Of a stretch of DNA of 64,000 nucleotides, positions 9,749 through 19,161 are shown piece by piece. The notes beneath the pieces are model-generated. The model did not search any database, was not told the origin of the DNA, and saw only the letters and a program-made list of their open reading frames with translations. The stretch comes from Hydrogenophaga sp. GTDB taxonomy: Bacteria; Pseudomonadota; Gammaproteobacteria; Burkholderiales; Burkholderiaceae_C. Within the stretch, counting starts at the first letter, position 1. Every line of letters starts with the position of its first letter. The position numbers and the translations under genes were made by a program. The DNA lies in the NCBI RefSeq assembly GCF_030373245.1, contig NZ_JAUCZF010000002.1, positions 485,352 to 549,351 of the forward strand, written 5' to 3'.

Positions 9749-10660
9749 ATGAGCCTGCTGTTTGATTCGTTCTGGCGCGCGGTGGCCTATTGCGTGCATC
9801 CGCGGGTGATCGCCCTCTCCTTTTTGCCGCTGGTCATGATGGTGTTGCTGTCGTTCGGCCTGGGATATTTCTTTTGGGAGGGCGCGGTCGCATCCGTCAC
9901 AGCGTGGCTGGAAAGCTATTCGCTGGTGCAGACCTTTCTGGCCTGGCTGGAGGGCATCGGTCTGGGTGCGTTGCGAACGGTGTTCGGCCCATTGCTGGTG
10001 CTGGTGCTGGCCACGCCGATGATCGTCTTGCTCTGTCTGCTCCTGGTGGCCATGTTCATGACGCCCACGATGGTGGAAATGGTCGGCCAGCGCCGATTCG
10101 CCGGGTTGGAGCGCAAGCAGGGGGGATCGTTGCTGATCAGCGTGTTGTGGTCGCTGGGCTCGACCTTGCTGGCCTTGGTGGCGCTGGTGGTTTCGATGCC
10201 GTTGTGGCTGGTGCCGCCCCTGGTGCTGATCCTGCCACCACTGATCTGGGGCTGGCTGACCTACCGGGTGTTTGCGTTTGACGCGCTGGCGGTGCATGCC
10301 AGTGCGCAAGAGCGCAAGCAGATCCTGAGCGAACGGCGCGGTCAGTTGCTGCTCATGGGTGTGCTCAGTGGCTATCTGGGCGCAGCACCGAGTCTGCTCT
10401 GGGCGTCTGGGGCGATGTTCATCGCCATGGCGCCGCTGCTGGTACCAGTGGCCATCTGGGTGTACACGCTGGTGTTCGCCTTTGCGTCGTTGTGGTTTGC
10501 CCACTACGCACTCAGCTGCCTGCAAGCGCTGCGTGCCTCGCCCCTAACCGAGCAGGTCGATGTGGTGTCAGACCTCGACCCGCTGCCAGGCCCTCCCCAG
10601 CGCGATCAGCCCGAGCGCTTGCCGCACGCGCCTTCCTCCGACACAAGCACCCCGCCATGA
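9749..10660 (+). CDS. EI24-domain integral membrane protein
   Basis: A 303-residue inner-membrane protein. The N-terminus MSLLFDSFWRAVAYCVHPRV and the run of long hydrophobic segments (about residues 20-45, 75-105, 130-170, 205-250) match the EI24 / CysZ-related family, whose members include the sulfate permease CysZ. The C-terminal 45 residues are Pro-rich and polar. ATG 9749 is preferred over a TTG three codons upstream. Its stop overlaps the start of the cinA-type gene as ATGA. CysZ function is not claimed, since no sulfate genes are nearby. Confidence 0.78.
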   Translation: MSLLFDSFWRAVAYCVHPRVIALSFLPLVMMVLLSFGLGYFFWEGAVASVTAWLESYSLVQTFLAWLEGIGLGALRTVFGPLLVLVLATPMIVLLCLLLVAMFMTPTMVEMVGQRRFAGLERKQGGSLLISVLWSLGSTLLALVALVVSMPLWLVPPLVLILPPLIWGWLTYRVFAFDALAVHASAQERKQILSERRGQLLLMGVLSGYLGAAPSLLWASGAMFIAMAPLLVPVAIWVYTLVFAFASLWFAHYALSCLQALRASPLTEQVDVVSDLDPLPGPPQRDQPERLPHAPSSDTSTPP

Positions 10661-11505
10661 CACTCGCCTCCGACCCGTCTTCGCCACACATCACGCCGCC
10701 CGCATTCGGCCTCATCATCATTGGCGACGAGATTCTCTCGGGCAAACGGGCCGACAAGCACCTGCCCAAAGTGGCTGAGCTGATGTCCACTCGTGGCCTG
10801 TCGCTGGCCTGGGCGCAATGCATCGGCGACGACCGAGCCCGCATCACCGCCGCCCTGCGCGAAGCTTTTGCCGGTGGCGAAGTGGTCTTCTCTTGCGGTG
10901 GCATCGGTGCCACGCCGGACGACCACACTCGCCAGTGCGCGGCCGCCGCGCTGGGGCGCGACCTGGTGCTCCACCCGGAGGCCAAGTCGTTGATCGAGCA
11001 GCGCATGCGCGACGTGGCCATCGAGCAAGGCCAGGTTTTTGACCCGCTGCGCCCCGACAACGTGCACCGCTACAACATGGGGACCTTTCCAGCTGGCGCG
11101 CGCCTGATCCACAACCCGTACAACAAAATTCCGGGCTTCACTTGCGAGGGTGAGGGCGGTGGTGTGGTGCATTTTGTGCCCGGTTTCCCGGTCATGGCCT
11201 GGCCCATGATCGAGTCGGTGCTGGACACCGAATACAAGGCCTGGCATCGGCAAGGCGTCTGGATGGAGCGCTCGGTGGTGGTGATGGGCGCCATGGAGGC
11301 GGCGCTCACACCGCTCATGGAGGGTATCGAAGAGGCGCACGCGGTCAAGGTGTTCAGCCTGCCCAGCGTGGACCATCCCCAGTTCGGACGCCACATCGAG
11401 CTCGGCGTCAAGGGCGAACCGGTGGCCGTGGGTTTGGCGTTTGTTCAATTGCTCGATGGATTGCGCGCACAGGGTGCGCGCCTGGGCCCCGAAATGGTGC
11501 GATGA
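10657..11505 (+). CDS. CinA/MoaB-type molybdopterin-binding domain protein
   Basis: A 282-residue protein of the competence/damage-inducible CinA N-terminal type (MoCF_biosynth fold). The motif IIIGDEILSGKRADKH (about residues 21-36) and SCGGIGATPDDHT (about 79-91) form the nucleotide/pterin site. A COG1058 middle domain follows. The C-terminal NMN deamidase domain (PncC) of full-length CinA is missing, so this is the short form. It is translationally coupled to the EI24 gene. The reaction is unknown; ADP-ribose pyrophosphatase activity is reported for some COG1058 domains. Confidence 0.85.
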   Translation: MTLASDPSSPHITPPAFGLIIIGDEILSGKRADKHLPKVAELMSTRGLSLAWAQCIGDDRARITAALREAFAGGEVVFSCGGIGATPDDHTRQCAAAALGRDLVLHPEAKSLIEQRMRDVAIEQGQVFDPLRPDNVHRYNMGTFPAGARLIHNPYNKIPGFTCEGEGGGVVHFVPGFPVMAWPMIESVLDTEYKAWHRQGVWMERSVVVMGAMEAALTPLMEGIEEAHAVKVFSLPSVDHPQFGRHIELGVKGEPVAVGLAFVQLLDGLRAQGARLGPEMVR

Positions 11506-11539
11506 GAAGGAGCCCCAGTCTGGTGCAATTAATGCGGAC

Positions 11540-11554
11540 GCACTGATTTGGTGC
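11540..11554 (+). promoter_or_regulatory. Candidate NtrC binding site upstream of glnA
   Basis: GCACTGATTTGGTGC is a 15-base dyad nearly identical in layout to the strong NtrC site of enteric glnA (GCACCAACATGGTGC). It lies about 120 bases before the sigma-54 -24 element, a normal distance for an enhancer. Confidence 0.72.
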
Positions 11555-11672
11555 TTTCAGTTCAATACCCCGAATGGCGTGCACCGAAGCGGGCGGCTCG
11601 AAATCTTGTGCACGATAATGCCCACCAAGCGGCGCTTGCCAGGTCTGTGGCTGACGGCACGGGTCGGCCAAA

Positions 11673-11688
11673 TGGCACAGAAACTGCT
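11673..11688 (+). promoter_or_regulatory. Sigma-54 (-24/-12) promoter of glnA
   Basis: TGGCACAGAAACTGCT has the -24 GG and -12 GC elements exactly ten bases apart, as required by RpoN. It predicts a transcript start near 11699, with the glnA ATG at 11742. The NtrC-type site upstream and ntrBC downstream support the assignment. Confidence 0.78.
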
Positions 11689-11741
11689 TAGTCCTATCGT
11701 TCGTTCATTTTTTTCCACCGACCCAGCTACAGGAGTATTTG

Positions 11742-13157
11742 ATGGCCAAGACCGTCGCAGACGTGATGCAAATGGTGAAAGACAACGAAGTCAAGTTTGT
11801 TGACTTCCGTTTCACCGACACCCGAGGCAAAGAGCAGCACGTGACCGTGCCGATTTCGCACTTTGACGAGGAAAAGTTCACTTCGGGCCACGCGTTCGAC
11901 GGATCTTCGGTGGCGGGTTGGAAAGGTATCGAAGCCTCGGACATGCAGCTCATGCCCGACTCGAACACCGCCAACATCGACCCGTTCTATGAAGAGACGA
12001 CGCTGTTTCTTCAGTGTGATGTGATTGAACCGGGTGACGGCAAGGCGTACGACCGCGATCCGCGCTCCATCGCCAAACGCGCTGAGGCTTTCCTCAAGGC
12101 TTCCGGCCTGGGCGACACCGCCTACTTCGGTCCGGAGCCCGAGTTCTTCATCTTTGACGGCGTGCGCTGGAGCAATGAGCCCGGTCGCGTGATGTACGAG
12201 ATTGAGGAGTACGAAGCTCCCTGGAACAGTGGTGCCAAGCTCGAAGGCGGCAACCGCGGCCACCGTCCCACCGTCAAAGGCGGCTACTTCCCTGTGCCCC
12301 CGGTCGACAGCACGCAGGACATGCGCGCCGAAATGTCGCTGATCCTGGAATCGCTGGGGATCCCGGTCGAAGTGTTCCACCATGAGGTGGCTGGCGCGGG
12401 CCAGAATGAGATCGGCACCAAATTCAGCACGCTCGTCGAGCGAGCTGACTGGACCCAGGTGCTGAAGTACGTGGTGCAGAACGTGGCCAACGCCTACGGC
12501 AAGACCGCCACCTTCATGCCCAAGCCCTACGCGGGCGACAACGGCTCGGGCATGCACGTGCACCAGTCGATCTGGAAGGATGGCAAGAACCTGTTTGCCG
12601 GTGACGGCTACGCCGGTCTGTCGGACTTCGCGCTGTACTACGTGGGCGGCATCATCAAGCATGCCCGTGCCCTGAACGCCATCACCAACCCCGGCACCAA
12701 CTCCTACAAGCGCCTGGTTCCTGGCTTCGAAGCCCCTGTGAAGCTGGCCTACTCGGCGCGCAACCGCTCGGCCTCGATCCGCATCCCGTACGTGGCCAAT
12801 CCCAAGGGTCGCCGTATCGAGGCGCGTTTCCCCGATCCTTCAGCCAACCCGTATCTGGCCTTCTCGGCCTTGATGATGGCTGGTCTGGATGGCGTGGAAA
12901 ACAAGATCCACCCGGGCGAGGCCGCCACCAAGGACCTTTACCACCTGCCGCCGGAAGAGGACAAGCTGATCCCCACCGTGTGCCACAGCCTGGACCAGGC
13001 GCTTGAACACCTGGACAAGGACCGCGCGTTCCTGACCAAGGGCGGTGTGTTCACCGACTCCATGCTGGACGCCTACATCGAGCTCAAGATGGGCGAGGTG
13101 ACCCGCTTCCGCATGGCGCCGCACCCGGTCGAGTTCGACATGTACTTCAGCCTTTGA
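11742..13157 (+). CDS. glnA: Glutamine synthetase type I
   Basis: GlnA makes glutamine from glutamate, ammonia and ATP as a dodecamer and is the main ammonia-assimilating enzyme. The product is 471 residues, the usual GSI-beta length. The start ATG 11742 follows AGGAG at 11731. Visible motifs are [12 protein letters not shown], the Mn-site EPEFFIFD, the ATP site [33 protein letters not shown], and NRSASIRIP. The adenylylation tyrosine is about Y400 in [10 protein letters not shown], so GlnE control is expected. It is followed by a strong terminator and by ntrBC. Confidence 0.98.
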   Translation: MAKTVADVMQMVKDNEVKFVDFRFTDTRGKEQHVTVPISHFDEEKFTSGHAFDGSSVAGWKGIEASDMQLMPDSNTANIDPFYEETTLFLQCDVIEPGDGKAYDRDPRSIAKRAEAFLKASGLGDTAYFGPEPEFFIFDGVRWSNEPGRVMYEIEEYEAPWNSGAKLEGGNRGHRPTVKGGYFPVPPVDSTQDMRAEMSLILESLGIPVEVFHHEVAGAGQNEIGTKFSTLVERADWTQVLKYVVQNVANAYGKTATFMPKPYAGDNGSGMHVHQSIWKDGKNLFAGDGYAGLSDFALYYVGGIIKHARALNAITNPGTNSYKRLVPGFEAPVKLAYSARNRSASIRIPYVANPKGRRIEARFPDPSANPYLAFSALMMAGLDGVENKIHPGEAATKDLYHLPPEEDKLIPTVCHSLDQALEHLDKDRAFLTKGGVFTDSMLDAYIELKMGEVTRFRMAPHPVEFDMYFSL

Positions 13158-13217
13158 TGCGCGACCGGCCCGCGGGCCGGCCGCCGCGATCCCACCTTTG
13201 GGTGTGGGTCAAATGCC

Positions 13218-13246
13218 AAAAGGGACAGCTCAGGCTGTCCCTTTTG
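13218..13246 (+). terminator. Rho-independent terminator after glnA
   Basis: Perfect 11-base stem AAAAGGGACAG/CTGTCCCTTTT with a six-base loop, 60 bases after the glnA stop. The A-run and T-run make it potentially bidirectional. It would limit read-through from glnA into ntrBC. Confidence 0.9.
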
Positions 13247-13378
13247 TCGTGATGTGCGGCATATTCAGCGGGCGGTTTGCCTGATTGCGGCACTTTCGGT
13301 GGATGGATCGGTCATACTGAAATGTGAGGTGCTCCCTGGAGTGCCATGGTGTTCCTGGATTGTGGAGTGTGTTTCTTG

Positions 13379-13939
13379 ATGCATAAAAGCCGTTGGATCG
13401 GGCTCTCGATGACGCTGGTTGGCGTGGCGGCCCTGTTTGTCGCGCCAGCCCAGGCCCAGGAGCGGGTGTACCGTTGCGAGGGCAAGCCAGTGGAGTACAT
13501 CAACAATCCCGAGGTGGCGAAGACGCGCGGCTGCAAGCTCATGGAGGGCGGCAACATCACCATCGTGCAGGGCACGGCCCCGCAGGCCGGCACTGCGCCG
13601 CGGGCCAGCACCGCACCGCGCAGCACGCCGACGGCTTCTCGCAGCGCCAACGATCGCATCGACGCCACCGCCCAGCGCCAGCGCGACAGCGACGCCCGTG
13701 CCATCTTGGAAGCGGAGTTGCGCAAGGCGGAGGAGCGCCTGACCCTGGCGCGCAAGGAATACGCCAACGGTGAACCCGAGAAACAGGGCATCGAATCACG
13801 CAACTACCAGCGCTACCTGGATCGCGTGGCCGAGTTGAAAGCCGCTGTGGGTCGCGCCGAGAGCGATGTGGAAGGCATTCGGCGCGAGCTCGGCCGCTTG
13901 CCTGGCGCGAGTTCGGCCTCCGCACCTGCCGCACAATAG
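13379..13939 (+). CDS. Small exported coiled-coil protein between glnA and ntrB
   Basis: A 186-residue protein I cannot assign to a characterised family. ATG 13379 lies after a GGAG and begins a signal peptide (MHKSRWIG, hydrophobic core, cleavage near AQA-QE at residue 26-28). A short N-terminal domain with two cysteines (VYRCEGKPVEYINN, then RGCKLMEGG) recalls DUF4124-type domains. A Thr/Ala/Pro-rich linker follows, then a charged alpha-helical coiled coil (about residues 95-175, heptad-like AELRKAEERLTLARKEY). It is probably periplasmic. Position next to nitrogen-control genes may be coincidental; its stop lies five bases from the ntrB start. Confidence 0.72.
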   Translation: MHKSRWIGLSMTLVGVAALFVAPAQAQERVYRCEGKPVEYINNPEVAKTRGCKLMEGGNITIVQGTAPQAGTAPRASTAPRSTPTASRSANDRIDATAQRQRDSDARAILEAELRKAEERLTLARKEYANGEPEKQGIESRNYQRYLDRVAELKAAVGRAESDVEGIRRELGRLPGASSASAPAAQ

Positions 13940-13944
13940 GTGGC

Positions 13945-15123
13945 TTGAAAAAGCCCACCATCCCAAGTCCGCTGCCCGCGTCGGCACATCCCCCTGCTGC
14001 GCGCGCGCCGCGCCAGGCGCTGGCCCACACCCGTTACCAGGCGCTTGACCTGCTCGCCACGCTGGTGGCTGTGGTGTCAGGTGAAGGGCGGGTGCTGTTT
14101 GCCAATGCCGCACTGGAAGACGCGCTGGGCATCTCTCGCCGCAGCATCACCGGCAGCGCGCTGCAGGACTGCTTCACCGAACCGATGCTGCTGCAGAACG
14201 CCTTGAGTGGCGCTCGCGACAACGAATTCGCGGCGCTGCGCTACGACGCCTGGCTCAAACGGACCAACCACGAGCCACTGCCGGTGCACGTCGTCGTGGC
14301 ACAGACCGAAGGGGTGGGCGAGGTCGTGGTCGAGCTACTGCCGCTGGAGCAGCAGACCCGTCAGGAGCGCGAAGAGCGCTTGATGGACCAGGCCCAGGCC
14401 AACAAGGAGCTGATCCGCAACCTCGCGCACGAGATCAAGAACCCGCTGGGGGGGATCCGGGGGGCGGCTCAACTGCTGCAGATGGAGTTTTCCAGTCGGC
14501 AGTCGGGCCAGGCCCATGCGCCCAGCCCACCCGGCGCGAGCGCCAAGGAACTGATCGAGTACACCCAGGTCATCATTCATGAAGCGGATCGGTTGCAGTC
14601 GCTGGTTGATCGCCTGCTCGCGCCGCATCGCCGCCCTCACGTGGTGGGTGACGTCAACATCCATGAGGTCTGCGAGCGGGTGCGCTCGCTGATCGTGGCC
14701 GAGTTTCCTAAAGGCCTGAGGGTGGTGCGCGACTACGACACCTCCATTCCCGAATTTCGCGGTGATCGGGAGCAGCTGATCCAGGCCGTGCTCAACGTTG
14801 CCCACAACGCCGCGCAGGCGCTGGTCGAGCGCACGCAGGCGGGTGACGCGCGCATCACGCTGCGCACGCGGGTCAACCGCCAGGTCACATTTGGCAAGCA
14901 GCGCTACCGCCTGGCACTGGAATTGCATGTCATCGACAACGGGCCTGGCGTACCAGACTCGATCAAGGACCGCATTTTCTTCCCGCTGGTGTCGGGGCGC
15001 GATGGCGGCTCTGGCCTGGGACTGACGCTGGCACAAACCTTCGTGCAGCAACACCATGGCCTGATCGAGTGCGAGAGCCAGCCCGGGCACACGGATTTCA
15101 AACTGCTGATTCCGTTGCCCTGA
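13945..15123 (+). CDS. ntrB: Nitrogen regulation sensor histidine kinase NtrB
   Basis: NtrB phosphorylates or dephosphorylates NtrC according to the PII signal. The product is 392 residues and cytosolic. A PAS-like domain spans about residues 30-130. The H-box is NLAHEIKNPLGG with H162. The N-box is NVAHNAAQAL and the ATP-lid motifs are VIDNGPGVP and GSGLGLTLAQ. The only plausible start is TTG 13945, preceded by AGGTGG; the first in-frame ATG would delete the PAS region. It directly precedes ntrC (44-base gap). Confidence 0.95.
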   Translation: MKKPTIPSPLPASAHPPAARAPRQALAHTRYQALDLLATLVAVVSGEGRVLFANAALEDALGISRRSITGSALQDCFTEPMLLQNALSGARDNEFAALRYDAWLKRTNHEPLPVHVVVAQTEGVGEVVVELLPLEQQTRQEREERLMDQAQANKELIRNLAHEIKNPLGGIRGAAQLLQMEFSSRQSGQAHAPSPPGASAKELIEYTQVIIHEADRLQSLVDRLLAPHRRPHVVGDVNIHEVCERVRSLIVAEFPKGLRVVRDYDTSIPEFRGDREQLIQAVLNVAHNAAQALVERTQAGDARITLRTRVNRQVTFGKQRYRLALELHVIDNGPGVPDSIKDRIFFPLVSGRDGGSGLGLTLAQTFVQQHHGLIECESQPGHTDFKLLIPLP

Positions 15124-15167
15124 AGCCGATCACTGCCAGCGCCGCCTGACCAAGGGAAAGACCACAC

Positions 15168-16694
15168 ATGAAGCCGATCTGGATAGTTGATGACGACCAA
15201 TCGATCCGCTTCGTCCTCGAAAAAGCCTTGCTGCGCGAAAACCTGCCCACGCGCAGCTTCACCAATCCGCAAGAGGTGCTCAAGGCGCTGATCGATACGC
15301 CGGAGAGCGAGGGCCCTCAGATTCTGGTGAGTGACATTCGCATGCCAGGGGGCTCCGGTCTGGATCTGCTGGAGAAAGTGAAGGAGCGCTTGCCGGGCCT
15401 GCCCGTCATCATCATGACGGCCTTCTCCGATCTGGACAGCGCGGTTTCCGCGTTTCAGGGCGGTGCCTTCGAATACCTGCCCAAGCCGTTCGACTTACCC
15501 AAGGCGGTGGAGCTGATTCACCGGGCGGTCGAGGAGAGCCAGCGCGAAGAGGTGGCCGAAGATCGCATGGGCGATGCGCCGGAAATGCTGGGGCAGGCGC
15601 CTGCCATGCAGGATGTGTTTCGCGCCATCGGAAGACTGAGTCAGAGTCAGGTCACGGTGTTGATCACCGGTGAATCCGGGTCGGGCAAGGAGCTGGTGGC
15701 GCGTGCCCTGCACAAACATTCGCCTCGCGCCAGCGGCCCATTCGTGGCGATCAACACCGCAGCGATTCCGAAAGACCTGCTGGAATCCGAGCTTTTTGGT
15801 CACGAGCGCGGCGCCTTCACCGGTGCGCAGACCATGCGCCGTGGCCGTTTTGAGCAGGCCGACGGTGGCACGCTGTTTCTGGATGAAATCGGCGATATGC
15901 CTTTTGACCTCCAGACGCGCCTGTTGCGCGTGTTGTCCGACGGGAATTTCTACCGAGTAGGTGGCCACAGTGCGGTGCGCGCGAACGTGCGTGTGATTGC
16001 GGCCACTCACCAGAATCTGGAGCAGCGCGTCAAGGAAGGGGGGTTCCGCGAAGACCTGTTCCATCGCCTGAACGTGATCCGGCTGCGTCTGCCAGCGCTG
16101 CGCGAGCGGCGGGAAGACGTGCCCATGCTCACGCGCCTCTTCATGCAGCAGAGCGCCAAACAGCTGGGCGTGGAGCCCAAGCGCATTTCCGAGGGTGCGC
16201 TCAAGCTGTTGGGCCTGTTTGACTTCCCAGGCAACGTGCGGCAGCTGGAGAACGTGTGTCACTGGCTGACCGTGATGGCGCCGGCCCAGGTGGTCGAGGT
16301 CAAGGACTTGCCGCCCGAGGTACTGGCTTCCATGGGTGCGCAGGCGGCGGAGGCTCAGGCTGCAGCTGCGTCCGAACCCTTGCCTGCACCAGCCGCCTTG
16401 AAGACCGTCACACCTGACGCTGCGCCGCTGTCGCCGATGGCGCCTGTGGTGGGCGAGTTGTCGGCGACCGGTCCAGCGGCGTCCAGCTGGGAGAACAATT
16501 TGCGCGTCGAGGCACTGCAGATGCTGGAAGCCGGGCGCACCGATGTCTGGGATGTGCTGAGTCGCCGCTTTGAGACAGCGCTGATCCAGGCCGCCCTGGG
16601 CAATACGCGGGGCCGGCGCATCGAGGCCGCTCAGAAGCTCGGCATCGGACGCAACACCATCACGAGAAAGATCCAGGAGCTGAACCTGGAGTAG
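15168..16694 (+). CDS. ntrC: Nitrogen regulation response regulator NtrC
   Basis: NtrC is a sigma-54 activator switched on by phosphorylation under nitrogen limitation. The product is 508 residues, slightly longer than the enteric form because of an Ala/Pro-rich linker (about residues 385-440). The receiver domain has D56 as phospho-acceptor and K105. The AAA+ domain shows Walker A GESGSGKE (168-175), GAFTGA (215-220, the sigma-54 contact loop) and FLDEIGDMP. The C-terminus has a Fis-type helix-turn-helix ending [12 protein letters not shown]. It pairs with ntrB and probably acts at the glnA site at 11540. Confidence 0.97.
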   Translation: MKPIWIVDDDQSIRFVLEKALLRENLPTRSFTNPQEVLKALIDTPESEGPQILVSDIRMPGGSGLDLLEKVKERLPGLPVIIMTAFSDLDSAVSAFQGGAFEYLPKPFDLPKAVELIHRAVEESQREEVAEDRMGDAPEMLGQAPAMQDVFRAIGRLSQSQVTVLITGESGSGKELVARALHKHSPRASGPFVAINTAAIPKDLLESELFGHERGAFTGAQTMRRGRFEQADGGTLFLDEIGDMPFDLQTRLLRVLSDGNFYRVGGHSAVRANVRVIAATHQNLEQRVKEGGFREDLFHRLNVIRLRLPALRERREDVPMLTRLFMQQSAKQLGVEPKRISEGALKLLGLFDFPGNVRQLENVCHWLTVMAPAQVVEVKDLPPEVLASMGAQAAEAQAAAASEPLPAPAALKTVTPDAAPLSPMAPVVGELSATGPAASSWENNLRVEALQMLEAGRTDVWDVLSRRFETALIQAALGNTRGRRIEAAQKLGIGRNTITRKIQELNLE

Positions 16695-16839
16695 GGGTGC
16701 AGGGGTGCCGCCCCTCGTTACCTGCAGTGCCATCCCTTTCAGGGTGCGATGCGCGCGGTCGGTCAGACCGCGTCCTACCGCAGTCAGGCAGCAAGTCCGC
16801 TTCGCCCAGACGCGCAGGTGGATCGCGTCTTCCGGATGG

Positions 16840-17604
16840 TCAGTCCAGCGTGAGCACCACCGGCGCGTGGTCGCTGGGCTGGGGGTTTTTGCGGGGTTCG
16901 CGGTCGATCGTGCATGCCGTGGCGCGCGCTTTCAGCGCATCGCTGATCAGGATGTGGTCGATGCGCATGCCGCGGTTTTTCTGGAAGCCCAGTTGCCGGT
17001 AATCCCACCAGCTGTAGGCTTTGGGTGGCTGCTCGAACAGCCGGTGAGCGTCGTGCAAACCCAGGCTGATCAGGGCCTGCAACTGCGCGCGTTCCTCGGT
17101 CGTGCAGTGGATGGTCTCGCGCAGGCCGACCGGATCCCAGACATCGGCGTCATCGAAGGTGATGTTGTAGTCGCCCATGAGCACCAGCTGGGGGTGCGCG
17201 GCCATCTCGTGTTGAACCCAGGCGCGCAGCGCATCGAGCCAGCGCATCTTGTAGGCAAACTTCTCGCTGTCAGGTGCCTGGCCATTGGGGAAGTAGGCGC
17301 CGATTACCCGCACACCGTTGAATGTGGCGCACAACACTCTCGACTGCTCGTCGGCGAAGCCCGGGATGTTCTTGATCACGTCTTGCGCGGGTGTCTTGCT
17401 CAGCAGCGCCACGCCGTTGTAGGTCTTCTGACCGAACCACTGCGACTGGTAACCCGCTTCGCCCAGCGCCAGCGCTGGAAACTTGTCGTCGGTGAGCTTG
17501 AGCTCTTGCAGCGCCAGCACATCGACCGGGTTGGCGGCCAGCCAGTCCAGCACCTGAGGCAGGCGCACATTGAGGGAGTTGACGTTCCAGGTGGCGACTT
17601 TCAT
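16840..17604 (-). CDS. xthA: Exodeoxyribonuclease III / AP endonuclease
   Basis: This Mg-dependent nuclease cuts at abasic sites and trims 3' ends in base excision repair. The product is 254 residues. Motifs of the exonuclease-endonuclease-phosphatase fold are ATWNVNSLNVR, LQELK with E34, YNGVALLSK, GDYNI (about residue 148) and the C-terminal SDHAPVVLTLD with the catalytic Asp-His pair. One base separates its start from the folA stop, so it is probably the last gene of a thyA-EamA-folA-xthA run. Confidence 0.95.
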   Translation of the reverse strand: MKVATWNVNSLNVRLPQVLDWLAANPVDVLALQELKLTDDKFPALALGEAGYQSQWFGQKTYNGVALLSKTPAQDVIKNIPGFADEQSRVLCATFNGVRVIGAYFPNGQAPDSEKFAYKMRWLDALRAWVQHEMAAHPQLVLMGDYNITFDDADVWDPVGLRETIHCTTEERAQLQALISLGLHDAHRLFEQPPKAYSWWDYRQLGFQKNRGMRIDHILISDALKARATACTIDREPRKNPQPSDHAPVVLTLD

Positions 17605-17605
17605 G

Positions 17606-18124
17606 TCAGGCGGATCTCAGGTAGGTCACGAATGCGAAGGGCAGGCCGGTGGACGAGACGTGGTCTTCACGCTGCGCTTCCCGCCATTCGGCGCCGAGTG
17701 CTGGGGCGAACGCGTCACCTTCAAAGTCTTGCGAGATCTCTGTGACCACCACGCTGCTCGCCAGAGGCAGAGCCTGGGCGTAGATCTGGGCGCCACCGAT
17801 CACCCAGGCATCGGTGCCGGGCGGGCACCGTGCTTGCGCCTGTGCCAGCGAGTGGGCGACTTCTGCACCCTCGGCAGACCAGTCGGCATCGCGCGTGATC
17901 ACGATGTTGGTGCGACCTGGCAGCGGGCGAAAGCGCGGCGGCAACGAGTCCCAGGTCTTGCGACCCATGATGACCGGGCAGCCCAATGTGGTGCGCTTGA
18001 AGTGCGCCAGGTCTTCGGGCAAATGCCAGGGCAGCCGGTTGTCCTTGCCGATCACGCCGTTGGCGCCGCGGGCGTAGATCAGGTGCAGGCGGGCGGGCGC
18101 GGTCTGCGGTGGAGATTCAGGCAT
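17606..18124 (-). CDS. folA: Dihydrofolate reductase
   Basis: DHFR reduces dihydrofolate to tetrahydrofolate with NADPH. The product is 172 residues. Motifs are IYARGANGVIGKDNRLPWHLPEDL (written here as a family pattern; the acidic catalytic residue is D38), MGRKTWDSLP, PLPGRTNIVITR and WVIGGAQIYAQAL. Its start overlaps the end of the EamA transporter gene by eight bases. thyA, which generates dihydrofolate, lies just upstream in the same direction, so the two steps are genetically linked. Confidence 0.96.
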   Translation of the reverse strand: MPESPPQTAPARLHLIYARGANGVIGKDNRLPWHLPEDLAHFKRTTLGCPVIMGRKTWDSLPPRFRPLPGRTNIVITRDADWSAEGAEVAHSLAQAQARCPPGTDAWVIGGAQIYAQALPLASSVVVTEISQDFEGDAFAPALGAEWREAQREDHVSSTGLPFAFVTYLRSA

Positions 18125-19028
18125 GGGGCGATTGTGCCGCGGCGATCACGGTCGGTCGGCGCGCAGGCCACAGCACGCTGGCAATCGCCATCATGACAAA
18201 GCCCATGGCCAGCCAGTCCTGCCAGTGGGGCACCTCGCCGGTGATGACGGTGGCACTGAGCGTGCCGACCAGTGGAATCGCCATCACGCTCATGGCGCTG
18301 GTGGCCGGCGGCAGATCGCGCGCCATGCCGAACCAGATCAGCTGGGCATAGCCGTAGTTGATGATCACGCCATAGACCAGGCTGACCCACATCGGAAGCG
18401 AGAAGCGCGATGGCTGCGGCAGGGGCTCCAGCGCAAACGCCAGCGCCCAGACCACCAGGCTGCCCAGCAGCAACATCCACACCGTCACCACCAGCGGCGA
18501 GAGTGTGAGCCGGGCGCGGCGGAACATGAGTGTGCCCAGCGCCCAGCAGACCGCCGCGGACAACATCCAGACAATGCCGGTGGGCCGGCCGCTCAGGCGG
18601 GCGAGCTCGTGCCACAGCAACAGGCCAATCGCCAGACCCGCGCACAACACCGCCACCCGCACGCGCGGCGTGACGCGCTCTCCAAAAAACAGGGCACCGA
18701 GCAACACCGTGAAGATCGGCATGGTGAAGCCGAGGATGGCAGCCCGACCCGAGGCCAGCTCCTGGACACCCAGGATGGACAGCGTGTGCCAGCCCAGTAC
18801 GTTGGGCAGGCCCAGCAGCGCAATCGCACCCCATTCACGCCCGGCCGGCCACATGCGCTCACCTTTGCGCGCAACATAGAAACACAGCCAGCCAGCACCC
18901 AGCAGCATGGTGCTGGCGCGGAAGAAGAGCGGACTCATCTCCTGCAAAGACAGCTTCATCATGGGCCAGTTCACGCCCCACATGAGCGTGAGGGCGAGCA
19001 GCGCCCAGGCCTGCTTGCGAGAGATCAT
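18117..19028 (-). CDS. EamA-family (DMT) transporter
   Basis: A 303-residue inner-membrane protein with ten predicted membrane segments in two EamA repeats. The start MISRKQAWALLALTLMWGVN carries the family's WGxN motif. Repeat one ends near residue 135 and repeat two starts at PTGIVWMLSAAVCWALGTLMF. Members export amino acids or other metabolites; the substrate cannot be told from sequence. It overlaps folA by eight bases. The frame remains open far upstream into thyA, but that part is antisense shadow and lacks membrane character. Confidence 0.87.
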   Translation of the reverse strand: MISRKQAWALLALTLMWGVNWPMMKLSLQEMSPLFFRASTMLLGAGWLCFYVARKGERMWPAGREWGAIALLGLPNVLGWHTLSILGVQELASGRAAILGFTMPIFTVLLGALFFGERVTPRVRVAVLCAGLAIGLLLWHELARLSGRPTGIVWMLSAAVCWALGTLMFRRARLTLSPLVVTVWMLLLGSLVVWALAFALEPLPQPSRFSLPMWVSLVYGVIINYGYAQLIWFGMARDLPPATSAMSVMAIPLVGTLSATVITGEVPHWQDWLAMGFVMMAIASVLWPARRPTVIAAAQSPHA

Positions 19029-19161
19029 GTGGGCACACGACCGCAGCGAAGGGCTGCCCCGAACAAGGGCATCTCCCTCGGTGCGCCGCGGTGAAGTGTG
19101 TGGGCCACGGGTCTGGGGTCTGTTCTCACCATTTTTCTCAGAACAACAGTGTGAACAGGCC

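Noticed and set aside
16750..16775. GCGGTC-GACCGC inverted repeat after ntrC
   Set aside because: Could be a terminator stem but has no T-run; too weak to report as a feature.
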